Assembly: GCA_016208495.1 (NCBI GenBank)
Contig: JACQXX010000037.1
Location: forward strand, 1 to 64,000
DNA length: 64,000 nucleotides
Direction of reading: 5' to 3'
Source: Acidobacteriota bacterium
GTDB taxonomy: Bacteria > Acidobacteriota > Blastocatellia > Chloracidobacteriales > Chloracidobacteriaceae
Shown here: positions 44,977 through 54,000 of the stretch, in pieces
Layout of the letters: the number at the start of each line of letters is the position of its first letter
Numbering within the stretch: the stretch's first letter is position 1
Notes under the pieces: model-generated
The model's input: only the letters and a program-made list of their open reading frames with translations
The model's database searches: none
Told to the model about the DNA's origin: nothing
Translations under genes and position numbers: made by a program

Positions 44977-45085
44977 CAAGGAGACAAGGAGACAAGGAGA
45001 CAAGGAGACAAGGAGACAAGGAGACAAGGTGACAAGGTGACAGTCTAACCATTTGTCATTTTGTCACCCGTCATCTTGTCAAGCT
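44974..45085. repeat. Octamer arrays (TGACAAGG/AGACAAGG) with inverted partner
   Basis: TGACAAGGAGACAAGG and further 8-bp units run from the stop codon (44974-44976) to about 45042. An inverted CATTTTGTCACC...TCATCTTGTCA stretch at 45053-45083 can pair with it. The array thus provides the stop codon and a terminator-like stem. Confidence 0.8.
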
Positions 45086-45407
45086 CCGTTGCGGAAAGGT
45101 CGGTTTTCGCCCGGATGGGCGCCGGACAATAGCCGGTGGTTGGCCGCTTTGGGCACACCACCGGATCGTCGGTGCGCAGTGGTTTGCGCCCGGATTGGCG
45201 CTGGAACACTGGTGAGCGGGGAGCTAAAAAGCTCAGACCCCATTGAAGTCTTTGGATTTCTTTTTCGTGTTTTTCGTGTATTTCGTGGTTTCCTGTTCTG
45301 AAATTGGATCTCTCCGGGTGACTTTCGATAAAAACGGGAAGTTGTATTTTTACAGTCCCTTAGCTTGATGCATATGGGGAAACCCCAAACGTTTGCGAGC
45401 GAGGTTG
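45086..45407. other. Intergenic region with dispersed repeats
   Basis: No gene is supported. At 45104-45200 there is a GC-rich palindromic block (TTCGCCCGGATGGGCGCC, AATAGCCGGTGGTTGGCCGC, GCGCCCGGATTGGCGC) related to 26757-26805, then the TTTTTCGTG short repeat at 45257-45295. Confidence 0.55.
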
Positions 45408-45926
45408 CTATATCAGAGTGATCCAGTAGTAGCATTTCAACGGTCTGTTCGCATCGAGGACCCTGGTTTCCCGCAACAAGCCTCCGTTCCTTTCAATCAC
45501 GCGGATGGAGGCCGCGTTTGTGGCGTTACACGTGAGAAGGACTTCAGTCAATCCGAGTGCGTGTGCCACCGGCAAAGCCTGACGCAGCATCTCCGTGGCA
45601 ACGCCGCGACCTCGGAAGGATGGCACGGTATCATAGCCGATATGGCCGCCTTCGACGCGAAGTGCATCATTGAGTTCGTGATGAATGGAAATACGCCCCA
45701 CGAACTGTTCCCCAGCCACGGCCCAGAGATGCGTCTTGGGAACGAACGCTTCGGTTCTTCGATTCGAGTCCGCCAGCTTCTTTGCCACAAACGCGGCAAA
45801 GTCCTGTTCGGCAATCTCAAGATCGCCTCCGACCCACCAGGGAAGACCTTCTTGTTGGAATTCTCGAAGCCCACGCAAGAAGCTTTCTCGATATCTCTCT
45901 GTCGGCGGAACCAACTGGATCTTCAT
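45408..45926 (-). CDS. GNAT family N-acetyltransferase
   Basis: 172 aa from ATG 45926 (MKIQLVPPTERYRESF), with GAAGG 6 nt upstream; an ATG at 45944 has its AAGGA directly adjacent and is less likely. The fold is visible as THLWAVAGEQFVGRISIHHEL, then GGHIGYDTVPSFRGRGVATEM, where RGRGVAT is the acetyl-CoA pyrophosphate loop (Q/R-x-x-G-x-G/A), then LTCNATNAASIRVIERNGG, the usual N-x-x-S-x-x-x-x-E-x-x-G segment. The substrate cannot be assigned. The sequence resembles GNATs that act on small amines or antibiotics, but this is a family resemblance only. The gene is convergent with the NHL gene and divergent from the histidine kinase. Confidence 0.9.
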   Translation of the reverse strand: MKIQLVPPTERYRESFLRGLREFQQEGLPWWVGGDLEIAEQDFAAFVAKKLADSNRRTEAFVPKTHLWAVAGEQFVGRISIHHELNDALRVEGGHIGYDTVPSFRGRGVATEMLRQALPVAHALGLTEVLLTCNATNAASIRVIERNGGLLRETRVLDANRPLKCYYWITLI

Positions 45927-46075
45927 TTGAACCTTCACCCTCATTCCTTACCCAATATCTCAGAAAACTTATGACAAGGTACTTATCCAGTCATCTTGTC
46001 GTTCTACCCCAATCCGTCACTATAATCCAGGTTGCTGCCTCTGGCACGGGTGGATTATGATGCGCATTGGCTTTT

Positions 46076-46110
46076 GGGGGGCATTCCCAAACCGGGGAAC
46101 GCCCCCCAAA
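46076..46110 (+). promoter_or_regulatory. Strong hairpin in the leader of the histidine kinase gene
   Basis: GGGGGGCATTCCC (46076-46088) pairs with GGGGAACGCCCCCC (about 46095-46108) around a short loop. If the kinase starts at 46144, this GC-rich hairpin lies in its 5' leader and could limit expression. If translation starts at 46057, it is coding. Confidence 0.5.
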
Positions 46111-46143
46111 TTTCTCTTGCGACCCCAACTCCCTCCCGTGGCC

Positions 46144-49100
46144 ATGCGAGTACCTGATTCCTCCTTCCTCCACCCATCCTTCCACTTTCTGGCTCGACTC
46201 TGCCTGGCTGCTTTCTGCGTGCTGGTGTGGATGATGACCTCGCCGTCGGTGGCATTTGCCCAATACCGGTTTGACACCTGGACCACCGACGATGGGCTGC
46301 CGCAGAACGCAGTCTTTGCAGTGACGCAAACACGTGACGGATACCTCTGGTTGACAACACTTGATGGACTGGTGCGGTTTGATGGGGTGACGTTTACGGT
46401 GTTCAATAAGGGCAATTCCAGGGGATTGACAAGTCATCGGTTTTCGGCGCTTTTTGAAGATTCTGACGGGACGCTCTGGATTGGCACCATTGACGGTGGT
46501 TTAACACGATATCGCGATGGTGTCTTCACGACCTTCACCAAGGTTGATGGGTTGCCGCATGATGGAGTGCGGGCGATCCAGGGCGATTTGAACGGGGATT
46601 TGATCATCACGACGGATGGAGGCTTTGCCTACTGGCGCGGGGGGCGTCTCGTGGCTGATCCAGAGCAACTCGATTCTGATCGGGCGGTATTGTATGTGAG
46701 TCCGACGGGTACACGCTGGCGGTGGGATGAACAGGGAGTTCATCGGATGACGGGGCGGACCGCGACCTTTCCGATCCAGTTCCCGCATCGAAAAAACATC
46801 AACCTCACTTTAATTGAAGACCGGCAGGGGAACCTCTGGGTTGGGGCCTACAATGATGGGATCTATTGCATTTCAGGGGACAGGCTCACTCATTTCACGA
46901 CGAGCGACGGGTTACCTGCCGGGCGACTCATTCTTCCACGGTGCCAGGATCGGACCGAGGGCATCTGGTTTAGCGCGGAAGACTGGCTTGGCAATCTTCC
47001 ATCCCGGTTGCTGTTGTTTAAAAATGGACGATTTTCAACTTACCCCACGTCGTTGCTCGTCAAGACCATTTTTGAAGACCGTGAGGGAACACTCTGGATC
47101 GGCACCAATGGGCAAGGCTTGAATCGCCTGACGCATCAATTCATCACGACCTATTCAACCGCCAATGGATTGGTCAGCAATAACGTCTATCCTATCTACC
47201 AGGACCGCGCCGGCAATATCTGGATTGGTGCCTTTGGTGGCGTGAGTCGGTTCAACGACGGCGTTTTTACCAACTACACGGTGAAGGACGGGTTGCTCTC
47301 GCCCAATGTGCAGGCATTCTGTGAAGACGATGCCGGGCGGTTGTGGATGGGCGGAAGGCCAAGCTATTTTCAGAATAGCCAGTTTCATCTTCCACTCGGT
47401 GACATCCCTTTCAACGATTACGTCTGTTATTCGATTTATCAAGATCGTTCCGGAGTACTCTGGTTTGGAACACACCGTGGGCTGGTCAAATACGATCATG
47501 GGAAGACGCTCTTTCTGACGGTTGAAGATGGATTACCAGGGAGCAATGTCTCAGCCATTCATCAGGACCGTCAGGGCGTGTTGTGGTTTGCTACCAGCGG
47601 AGGCATCGCACGGCTGGAAAATGGCAAATTTACCGCACTCACGGTCAAGGACGGATTGACCAGTAATTTTGTGCGCTGTATTTATGAAGATGCCGACGGT
47701 GTGCTCTGGTTTGGCACCTATGATGGGGGACTCAGCCGGTACCAAGCCGGACGGTTTACCAGCTACACGACCAGAGAGGGGCTTCATAACAACGGGGTTT
47801 TTCAAATCCTCGAAGATGATCGCGGTAATTTTTGGATCAGTTGTAACCAGGGAATTTACCGGGTGAGCCGGGCGCGACTCAACGATTTGGCCGCCGGGAA
47901 GGTTCAGACTGTTACATCCATTGCCTATAACAAACAAGATGGCCTGCTCAACATCGAATGTAATGGTGGACGGCAACCAGCCGGAATCAAAGCCCGCGAC
48001 GGGAAACTCTGGTTTCCGACTCAGCAGGGCGTTGCCGTTATCAACCCGGAAGCCGTGCCGACAAACCCGCTCGCGCCACCAGTGCGGATCGAAACCTGTA
48101 CCCTTGACCGGAAACTCGTTCCTTTTCGTGATAACCTCCAGGTCAATCCAGGCCAATCCAACCTGGAGATCAAGTACACGGGGTTGAGTTTTATCAAGCC
48201 CGAACAGGTGCGTTTTAAGTATCAATTGATCGGACAGGATCCGGATTGGGTTGATGTCGGCACGCGACGCACCGCGAATTATTCCTACTTGCCGCCTGGG
48301 GGCTATACGTTCAAAGTCACCGCCGCCAACAGCGACGGCGTGTGGAATCCTGTCGGCGCCGAACTGCACATTGTCGTGCTGCCAAGGTTTTATCAAACCT
48401 GGTGGTTTCGAGTGCTCGCGGTGCTGACGCTGGTGGGGATTGTTGGGGTGGCGTTCAAAATCCGGCTTGATCAAGTTGAGCGCGCCCGTCGGGTGCAGGA
48501 AGCCTTCTCTCGCCGCTTGATTGATTCACAGGAACAGGAGCGCCAGCGCATCGCCGCCGAATTGCACGACAGTCTGGGGCAAAATCTGCTGGTCATTAAA
48601 AACTATGCATTGATGGGGCTCAATGCTGCCCAGAATGATAATCCAATGCGCGAGCATCTGGCCGAAATCTCCGACGCGGCCACGCTGTCTATTGATGAAG
48701 TTCGCCAAATTGCACATAACCTGCGGCCCTATCAATTGGAACGGCTGGGGCTGACCAATACATTGCAGGCGATGCTGAGGCAAATTGCCAATGCTTCGGA
48801 TATCGGCTTTGACTGCGAAATTGATCAAATTGACGGATTGCTCTCAAAAGAAGGGGAGATTGGTCTCTATCGTATCGTGCAGGAAGCCCTCAACAATATT
48901 CTGAAACATTCTCAAGCCACTGAAGCTGTCGTCCGAGTCAAACTGGCCGGCAACGAAATCCGAATCACGATTGCAGATAATGGGTGCGGGTTTACGGTCG
49001 AGCCAGAGGGCAGGGCTGAATTGCAAAAACGCGGGTTTGGCTTGACGGGGAGCGTCGAGCGCGTGAGGATGCTGGGCGGAACGCAAACCATCCATTCGGC

Positions 49101-49164
49101 GCCCGGTCAGGGTACGACCATTTCCATCACCATCTCCACAAACCAACATGTCAACCGAAAGTGA
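46144..49164 (+). CDS. Two-component sensor histidine kinase with extracytoplasmic propeller
   Basis: 1006 aa if started at ATG 46144, giving a signal segment HFLARLCLAAFCVLVWM; the frame also allows ATG 46057. Outside are about twelve propeller repeats (DRAGNIWIGAFGGVSRF, EDREGTLWIGTNGQGLNRL), the two-component regulator propeller, then a Y_Y_Y domain (EIKYTGLSFIKPEQVRFKYQ, PGGYTFKVTAANSDG). A membrane helix at about residues 755-775 leads to a HisKA_3 domain, with the phospho-acceptor His808 in RIAAELHDSLGQ, and a HATPase domain (EALNNILKHSQAT, ADNGCGF, GFGLTGSVERV). Such kinases resemble the BACON/HTCS sensors of polysaccharide or surface signals. The stop overlaps the response regulator start by 17 bp, so the two are partners. 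Confidence 0.92.
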   Translation: MRVPDSSFLHPSFHFLARLCLAAFCVLVWMMTSPSVAFAQYRFDTWTTDDGLPQNAVFAVTQTRDGYLWLTTLDGLVRFDGVTFTVFNKGNSRGLTSHRFSALFEDSDGTLWIGTIDGGLTRYRDGVFTTFTKVDGLPHDGVRAIQGDLNGDLIITTDGGFAYWRGGRLVADPEQLDSDRAVLYVSPTGTRWRWDEQGVHRMTGRTATFPIQFPHRKNINLTLIEDRQGNLWVGAYNDGIYCISGDRLTHFTTSDGLPAGRLILPRCQDRTEGIWFSAEDWLGNLPSRLLLFKNGRFSTYPTSLLVKTIFEDREGTLWIGTNGQGLNRLTHQFITTYSTANGLVSNNVYPIYQDRAGNIWIGAFGGVSRFNDGVFTNYTVKDGLLSPNVQAFCEDDAGRLWMGGRPSYFQNSQFHLPLGDIPFNDYVCYSIYQDRSGVLWFGTHRGLVKYDHGKTLFLTVEDGLPGSNVSAIHQDRQGVLWFATSGGIARLENGKFTALTVKDGLTSNFVRCIYEDADGVLWFGTYDGGLSRYQAGRFTSYTTREGLHNNGVFQILEDDRGNFWISCNQGIYRVSRARLNDLAAGKVQTVTSIAYNKQDGLLNIECNGGRQPAGIKARDGKLWFPTQQGVAVINPEAVPTNPLAPPVRIETCTLDRKLVPFRDNLQVNPGQSNLEIKYTGLSFIKPEQVRFKYQLIGQDPDWVDVGTRRTANYSYLPPGGYTFKVTAANSDGVWNPVGAELHIVVLPRFYQTWWFRVLAVLTLVGIVGVAFKIRLDQVERARRVQEAFSRRLIDSQEQERQRIAAELHDSLGQNLLVIKNYALMGLNAAQNDNPMREHLAEISDAATLSIDEVRQIAHNLRPYQLERLGLTNTLQAMLRQIANASDIGFDCEIDQIDGLLSKEGEIGLYRIVQEALNNILKHSQATEAVVRVKLAGNEIRITIADNGCGFTVEPEGRAELQKRGFGLTGSVERVRMLGGTQTIHSAPGQGTTISITISTNQHVNRK

Positions 49165-49801
49165 ACTGCACATTATCATTGCCGATGATCACCCAATCTT
49201 TCGGCGCGGGCTGCATATGATTATCGAAGCCGATCCAGGGCTAAAAGTCGTGGCTGAAGCCGATGACGGGGCGGTGGCGCTGGCCGAAGTCAAACGGCTT
49301 CAACCACACGTGATTGTGCTTGATATGGATATGCCCGTGCTCGACGGGATGGCTGTCGCGCGCGAGATCCTTCAGCAGCGCTGGCCAGTCGAGGTGGCCT
49401 TTCTGACTATGCACAAGGAAGAAGCCATCTTCAATGCGGCACTTGACCTGGGTGTGAAAGGCTATGTGGTCAAAGACAGTGCGGCCACCGAAATCATTGG
49501 CTGCATCAAAGCGGTTGCGGCTGGACAACGTTTTATCAGCCCGGTGCTTTCCGGCTTTTTGCTCAACCGGGTTTCTCCGGGGACACCGCACACACCTTCT
49601 GGTCTCAGCGCCCTGACGCCAGCCGAGCGACGCGTTTTGCGCTTGATTGCCGACGGCAAACTGAACAATGAGATTGCCACTGAACTTTTCGTCAGCGTCC
49701 GCACCGTCGAGCATCACCGTTCGAACATCTGCTCGAAATTGGGGCTCAACGGCAAACACGGGCTACTCAGGTTTGCCCTGACGCACAAATCGGAAATTTA
49801 G
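49148..49801 (+). CDS. NarL/FixJ family response regulator
   Basis: 217 aa. The receiver domain (1-125) has the acidic pair Asp13-Asp14 (IIIADDHP), phospho-acceptor Asp59 (VIVLDMDMP), Thr in FLTMHK and Lys in YVVKDS, so it should be phosphorylatable. The LuxR-type helix-turn-helix is at about 150-212 (LTPAERRVLRLIADGKLNNE, then VSVRTVEHHRSNICSKLGL). Overlap with the upstream histidine kinase marks a cognate pair. The direct targets are unknown; the surface-protein genes downstream are candidates. Confidence 0.95.
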   Translation: MSTESELHIIIADDHPIFRRGLHMIIEADPGLKVVAEADDGAVALAEVKRLQPHVIVLDMDMPVLDGMAVAREILQQRWPVEVAFLTMHKEEAIFNAALDLGVKGYVVKDSAATEIIGCIKAVAAGQRFISPVLSGFLLNRVSPGTPHTPSGLSALTPAERRVLRLIADGKLNNEIATELFVSVRTVEHHRSNICSKLGLNGKHGLLRFALTHKSEI

Positions 49802-50306
49802 CAAAGTTGAGCGAGTCGCCAGGCGTCAATCCGGAACAGTGAAGAGCGAAGGAGCGAAGAGCAAAAAACTTCTCCGTATCATTTTGTCACTCTGTTTCCC
49901 CTGTCACCCCAGAAGGGCATAAGCGCCAGGAGAAGGAAACAAAGCCCGATCTGGACAAGGGGACAAGCGGAAAGGGGACACGGAGAGAAAAACATTCTCC
50001 CGCTCCCAACGTCGGTAGCAGGATCTCCTTGTCCCCTTGTCTCCCCAGCTCCTTGTCTCAAACAGGTCCAAATTTCCTTCTCCTGGCGCTTATGCCCCAG
50101 AAGGGCCTGCCCCAAAACTCACGAACCAAATTGGATTAAAGCCTCGGGCCGTAGCGACGTCAGCGAGCAAGGTCCGTGGAACACAAATCACACATTCCGC
50201 CCGCCGCTTCCCACCTTCCACGGATTCCGCCATAAACGCCAGGATCAGGATTTCAGGCCCCACCAGAGCGTCGTTCAATGCCAACGGAAAGGACACGGGT
50301 TTTCTT
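49802..50306. repeat. Intergenic repeat cluster (octamers and REP-like parts)
   Basis: 8-bp units in both orientations (CATTTTGTCACTCTG near 49884, GGACAAGGGGACAAG near 49956, CTCCTTGTCCCCTTGTC near 50022) and the outer parts of the REP-like repeat: GGGCATAAGCGCCAGGAGAA at about 49917 and its inverse CTCCTGGCGCTTATGCCC near 50082, and GGATTTCAGGCCCC with AATGCCAACGGAAAGGACA near 50247-50295. No gene is seen. Confidence 0.6.
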
Positions 50307-50410
50307 ATACCATTTTGGAATGAAGTGATCGTATTAAAAAACAGTCAAGTAATTCAATCAATTGAAGTTAGTAAACTACTGACTACGATCTACTGACTAC
50401 AAACTGGTAT
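50307..50410. mobile_element. MITE-like 104-bp element, copy 3
   Basis: ATACCATTTTGGAATG at the left end and ACAAACTGGTAT at the right, 104 bp. The interior, GTATTAAAAAACAGTCAAGT, then TAATTCAATCAA and ACTACTGACTACGATCTAC, matches copy 1 and copy 2. It lies directly beside REP-like sequence. Confidence 0.7.
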
Positions 50411-50469
50411 TATCCTGGCCCTCAGCCCAAATTCTTCAGCCCCGAGTTTGCGAATCTTCAGCTCCCAAA

Positions 50470-50545
50470 TAGGTGCCACCACCTATATGAAATTAGGTGG
50501 CGGCACCGATGTGCAAGGGGTTCTTCTCGTCTAATAATTCCGCCT
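50470..50545 (+). promoter_or_regulatory. Covarying hairpin element, copy B, in the leader of the receiver gene
   Basis: Stem GGTGCCACCACCTA (50472-50485) with TAGGTGGCGGCACC (50494-50507), an 8-nt loop, an A-C mismatch at position 7, then CGATGTGCAAGG and TAATAATTCCGCC. It lies about 95 bp before the receiver start. Copy C holds the same place before the receiver relic at 60106. A structured RNA leader or a DNA-binding palindrome would both fit. Confidence 0.7.
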
Positions 50546-50600
50546 GGAGTCTTCCACCTTTTCGACCAAACCTCGCAAACAAGGAATGTTAGGAGAAATG

Positions 50601-50963
50601 ATGTTGTTGATCGTTGATGACCATGCCCCAATGCGCCGGCTCATTCGGCGAGTGACTGGTGATTTGGCCGACCGGATTGAAGAATGTGCCGCAGGGGAGG
50701 CAGTGTTGGCAGCGTATGAACAGCATCATTTCGGTGAGGCCGATTGGGTACTGATGGATGTCGAGATGGGAGGGATGGACGGGTTGACCGCGACACGGGA
50801 GTTGCGAGCGGCGCATCCGGAAGCCCGCATCATCATCGTCACCAAATATAACGATGAGCAGTTGCGAGCGGCAGCCTTCCAAAATGGGGCGTGCGGCTTT
50901 GTCCCCAAAGAAAATCTGCTGGAGTTACGTGCGCTGCTGAGCGGCGCCAGTCAAAACCCCTGA
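50601..50963 (+). CDS. Stand-alone receiver domain response regulator
   Basis: 120 aa from ATG 50601 (MLLIVDDHAPMRRL), with AGGAG at 50591-50595; ATGs at 50586 and 50598 are too close to that site. Only a receiver domain is present: Asp6-Asp7 (IVDDH), phospho-acceptor Asp53 (VLMDVEMGGMDG), Thr in IIVTKYN and Lys in FVPKENL. There is no output domain, so it acts as a phosphate shuttle or by protein contact. It lies 112 bp upstream of the 2898-residue secreted protein gene. The same pairing, with the receiver reduced to a relic, is seen at 60106-60281, so the two genes moved or duplicated together. Confidence 0.92.
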   Translation: MLLIVDDHAPMRRLIRRVTGDLADRIEECAAGEAVLAAYEQHHFGEADWVLMDVEMGGMDGLTATRELRAAHPEARIIIVTKYNDEQLRAAAFQNGACGFVPKENLLELRALLSGASQNP

Positions 50964-51075
50964 AATCATCCAGACCAATACTGAAATAATTGCCTTCTAA
51001 GAAGCTATCTTGTTGAAAAACAAGTGGTTAATATTTTCATAATTCATGATTTGTATTGAGAGGAAGTGGTTGGGT

Positions 51076-54000
51076 ATGTTACGCAAAATCCTGGGAATGA
51101 GCTTGTTTGCCGTTGTGATCGTCAGTTCAAGTCTTGGACTTACCTCAACTTCAGCCCGCAAGTCGGTTGATACCAATCTCAAATCAGTGACCCGTCTCCA
51201 GCAAGACCAGCGAGGGAAACTTCTTCACCCTCTGGCGCCAGATGGATTTTTGATCGGGCGCAATGCTCCCGCCATGGATGTGCGGTCATTGGTGAAGCCC
51301 GTTTCCAGAACTCAGGTTCAAACGGTGACAGCGCAACCATTTCGGGAACTGCAATCGCAACTCCTTGTTTCAAACGGCCTGTTGCCCCAGCAGATCGCCC
51401 CAGGGCTTGATCGCCGGGTGACGGGTGTTCCCGAAAATATGGAAATTGAATGGACAGTTGCCCCCTGGACAGATCCGACTCAGCTTCAACTTGAGTTTCC
51501 TGAGGTTGAGTGGGTTGAGTATGACGGCGACCAGAATTTGATTCTGCACACAGCGGCTGAAGATATCCTGATTCGGGATGCCAAAGCCTGGCAGGAAGTG
51601 TCATACCAGACGATTGAAGTTCCACTCACGGTTGATTTTTTGGGTGAAGGCCGGGTGAGTATCACACCTGGGGTGTATTCGACCGCCGATGTGCTTCAGA
51701 TTGGGTTGAGAGTGGTGTCGGCGTCGCGGGCAGCGACCGGGGGTGGTTTTACGACCAATGCCACGTTGACGGTGACCAATGGCAATGACAGTGGTTCGGG
51801 GTCATTGCGCGACCGGATTACGGCGGCGGCCTCGGGCGACACGATCCAGTTTTCCGGCGTGACGACCGTGACATTGACGTCGGACGAACTCTTGATCGAC
51901 AAAAATTTGACCATCAACGGCGGCACCAATGGGGTGACGATTACGCGTTCCGGAGCGACGCAATTCCGCATTTTCAATATCAGCAGCGGGACGGTTTCGC
52001 TGACCAAACTGACAATCAGCAACGGCAATAATCCAGGACAGGCCGGCGGGATCCAAAACTCCGGGACCTTGACCATGACCGAGTGTGTGGTGACTGGAAA
52101 CACCTCGCCACAGGCCGGCGGCGTGCAAAACGACAGCGTGATCACGCTCAACCGATGCACGATTGCCAATAATACTGCGACCGGTGCGGGTGGCGGGTTG
52201 GTCAGTTTTGGAACATCAAATACCCTGACCAACTGTACGATCAGCAACAATCAGGCCGCCAGTGGTGGTGGTGGCTTGAGCATCTCAGCCGGGACATTGA
52301 CCATGACCAACTGCACGGTGGCATACAATCAGTCTACGAGTGGTTCCGGTGGTGGGATAAGTTTTGCAAATGGGCTGACGGTTGTCTTAAAAAACACCAT
52401 TGTTGTCAGCAATACGGGTTCATCCAATCAAAACATTAATGGAACGCTTGATGCGTCCAGTTCTTACAATCTTGTCGGTACCTCCGGGTCAGGTGGACTC
52501 GTCAACGGTACCAATGGAAACCAAACCGGTGTGACCAGCCCTGGATTGGATGTACTGGCCAGCAACGGTGGGTATACACAAACCATTGCGCTGCTTGCTG
52601 GCAGTCCGGCACTGGATAAAGGCGCCGCCGCCGCTGGGGTCACAACCGATCAGCGCGGTCAGACACGACCCACGAACATTACCACGATCCCGGCGGCATC
52701 TGGGGGGGACGACAGCGACATTGGCGCTTTTGAGATAATTCCGAGTTGTTCAACCCTGTCATTTAGCCCGTCATCGTTGCCAGGTGGCACAGTTGGATTA
52801 AGTTACTTGCAAACGATTTCAGCCAGCGGTGGAACGGCACCCTACACCTATGCGGTGACCAGCGGAAGTCTTCCGCCTGGGTTAACGTTGCTCAGTGATG
52901 GAACGTTAAGCGGCGTGCCGACGACCAATGGCTCGTTTAGCTTTACCGTAACCGCAACCTATGGGTTTGGATGTACCGGAAATAAAGCATACACACTCGT
53001 CATTGCCGCCTGTACTCCAGGAACATCATTTACGGTCAATGACCTGGGGGATGCCCCAGATGCCAATCCAGGGGATGGCGTCTGTCAAACGGCAGGTGGG
53101 GTTTGTACGTTACGTGCCGCGATTCAGGAAAACAACGCCGTGCCGAGCTGTGGCAGGACCATTAGTTTTAGCGTGATGGGCACCATCAATCTGACAAGCG
53201 CCTTACCTGACCTTTCAGCCAGTGTCACGCTCAACAATTCGCTGGGAGAAATAACCGTCAATCGGAGTTCCGGCGGAAATTATCCGATTTTCAATGTCGC
53301 CAGTGGTATCGCGGTGACGATCAATACCCTGGTGATCAGTAATGGCCTTGGGGTTGAAGGTGGCGGTATCCGCAACGCCGGGTCCTTGACCTTGACCAAT
53401 TCCATGTTGATAGGCAATGGGACGGTGGGTGCCAGACCGGTGACAGGTGGCGGCGGCGGTATTTTTAATACTTCCACTGGCGTACTGACCCTGAATCGGT
53501 GTGCGCTGGTCAATAACACCGCCACGGGTCAAGTTGGGAATGGTGGTGCTGGCAGCGGCGGCGGCGGCGGCGGCCTTGGCGGAGCGGTTTATAACAATGG
53601 CGGCACGGTCAGCATTACCAACACCACATTTTCCGGCAATCAGGCCGTTGGCGGCGCTGGCGGGAATAGTGGCGGTGGGTGTTGTGTCGGCGGCGGTGGT
53701 GCCGGCGGTGGCAATGGTGGTGCTGGTGGAATTGTCATACCTACCTCAACTGCACCGCAATCAGGTGGTTTTGGTGGTGGCGGCGGCGGCGGCGGGAACG
53801 GTCGAGATGGTGCTGCTGGTGGACGCTACGGCGGCGGCGGCGGCGGTGGGTATGGCGCCGGTTTTGGAACAAGCGGTGCTGGTGGTGGTTTCTTAGGCGG
53901 TGCGGGAGCAAATTCAAGCTCTTCATTCTCACGAAACGGTGCCGGCGGCGGCGGTGGTGGCGTGGGTGGTGCCATTTACCAGAACAGCGGCAGTATGACG

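Noticed and set aside
47551-48474. 307-codon minus-strand frame in the histidine kinase gene
   Set aside because: Antisense to a strongly supported kinase; no start signal or domain.
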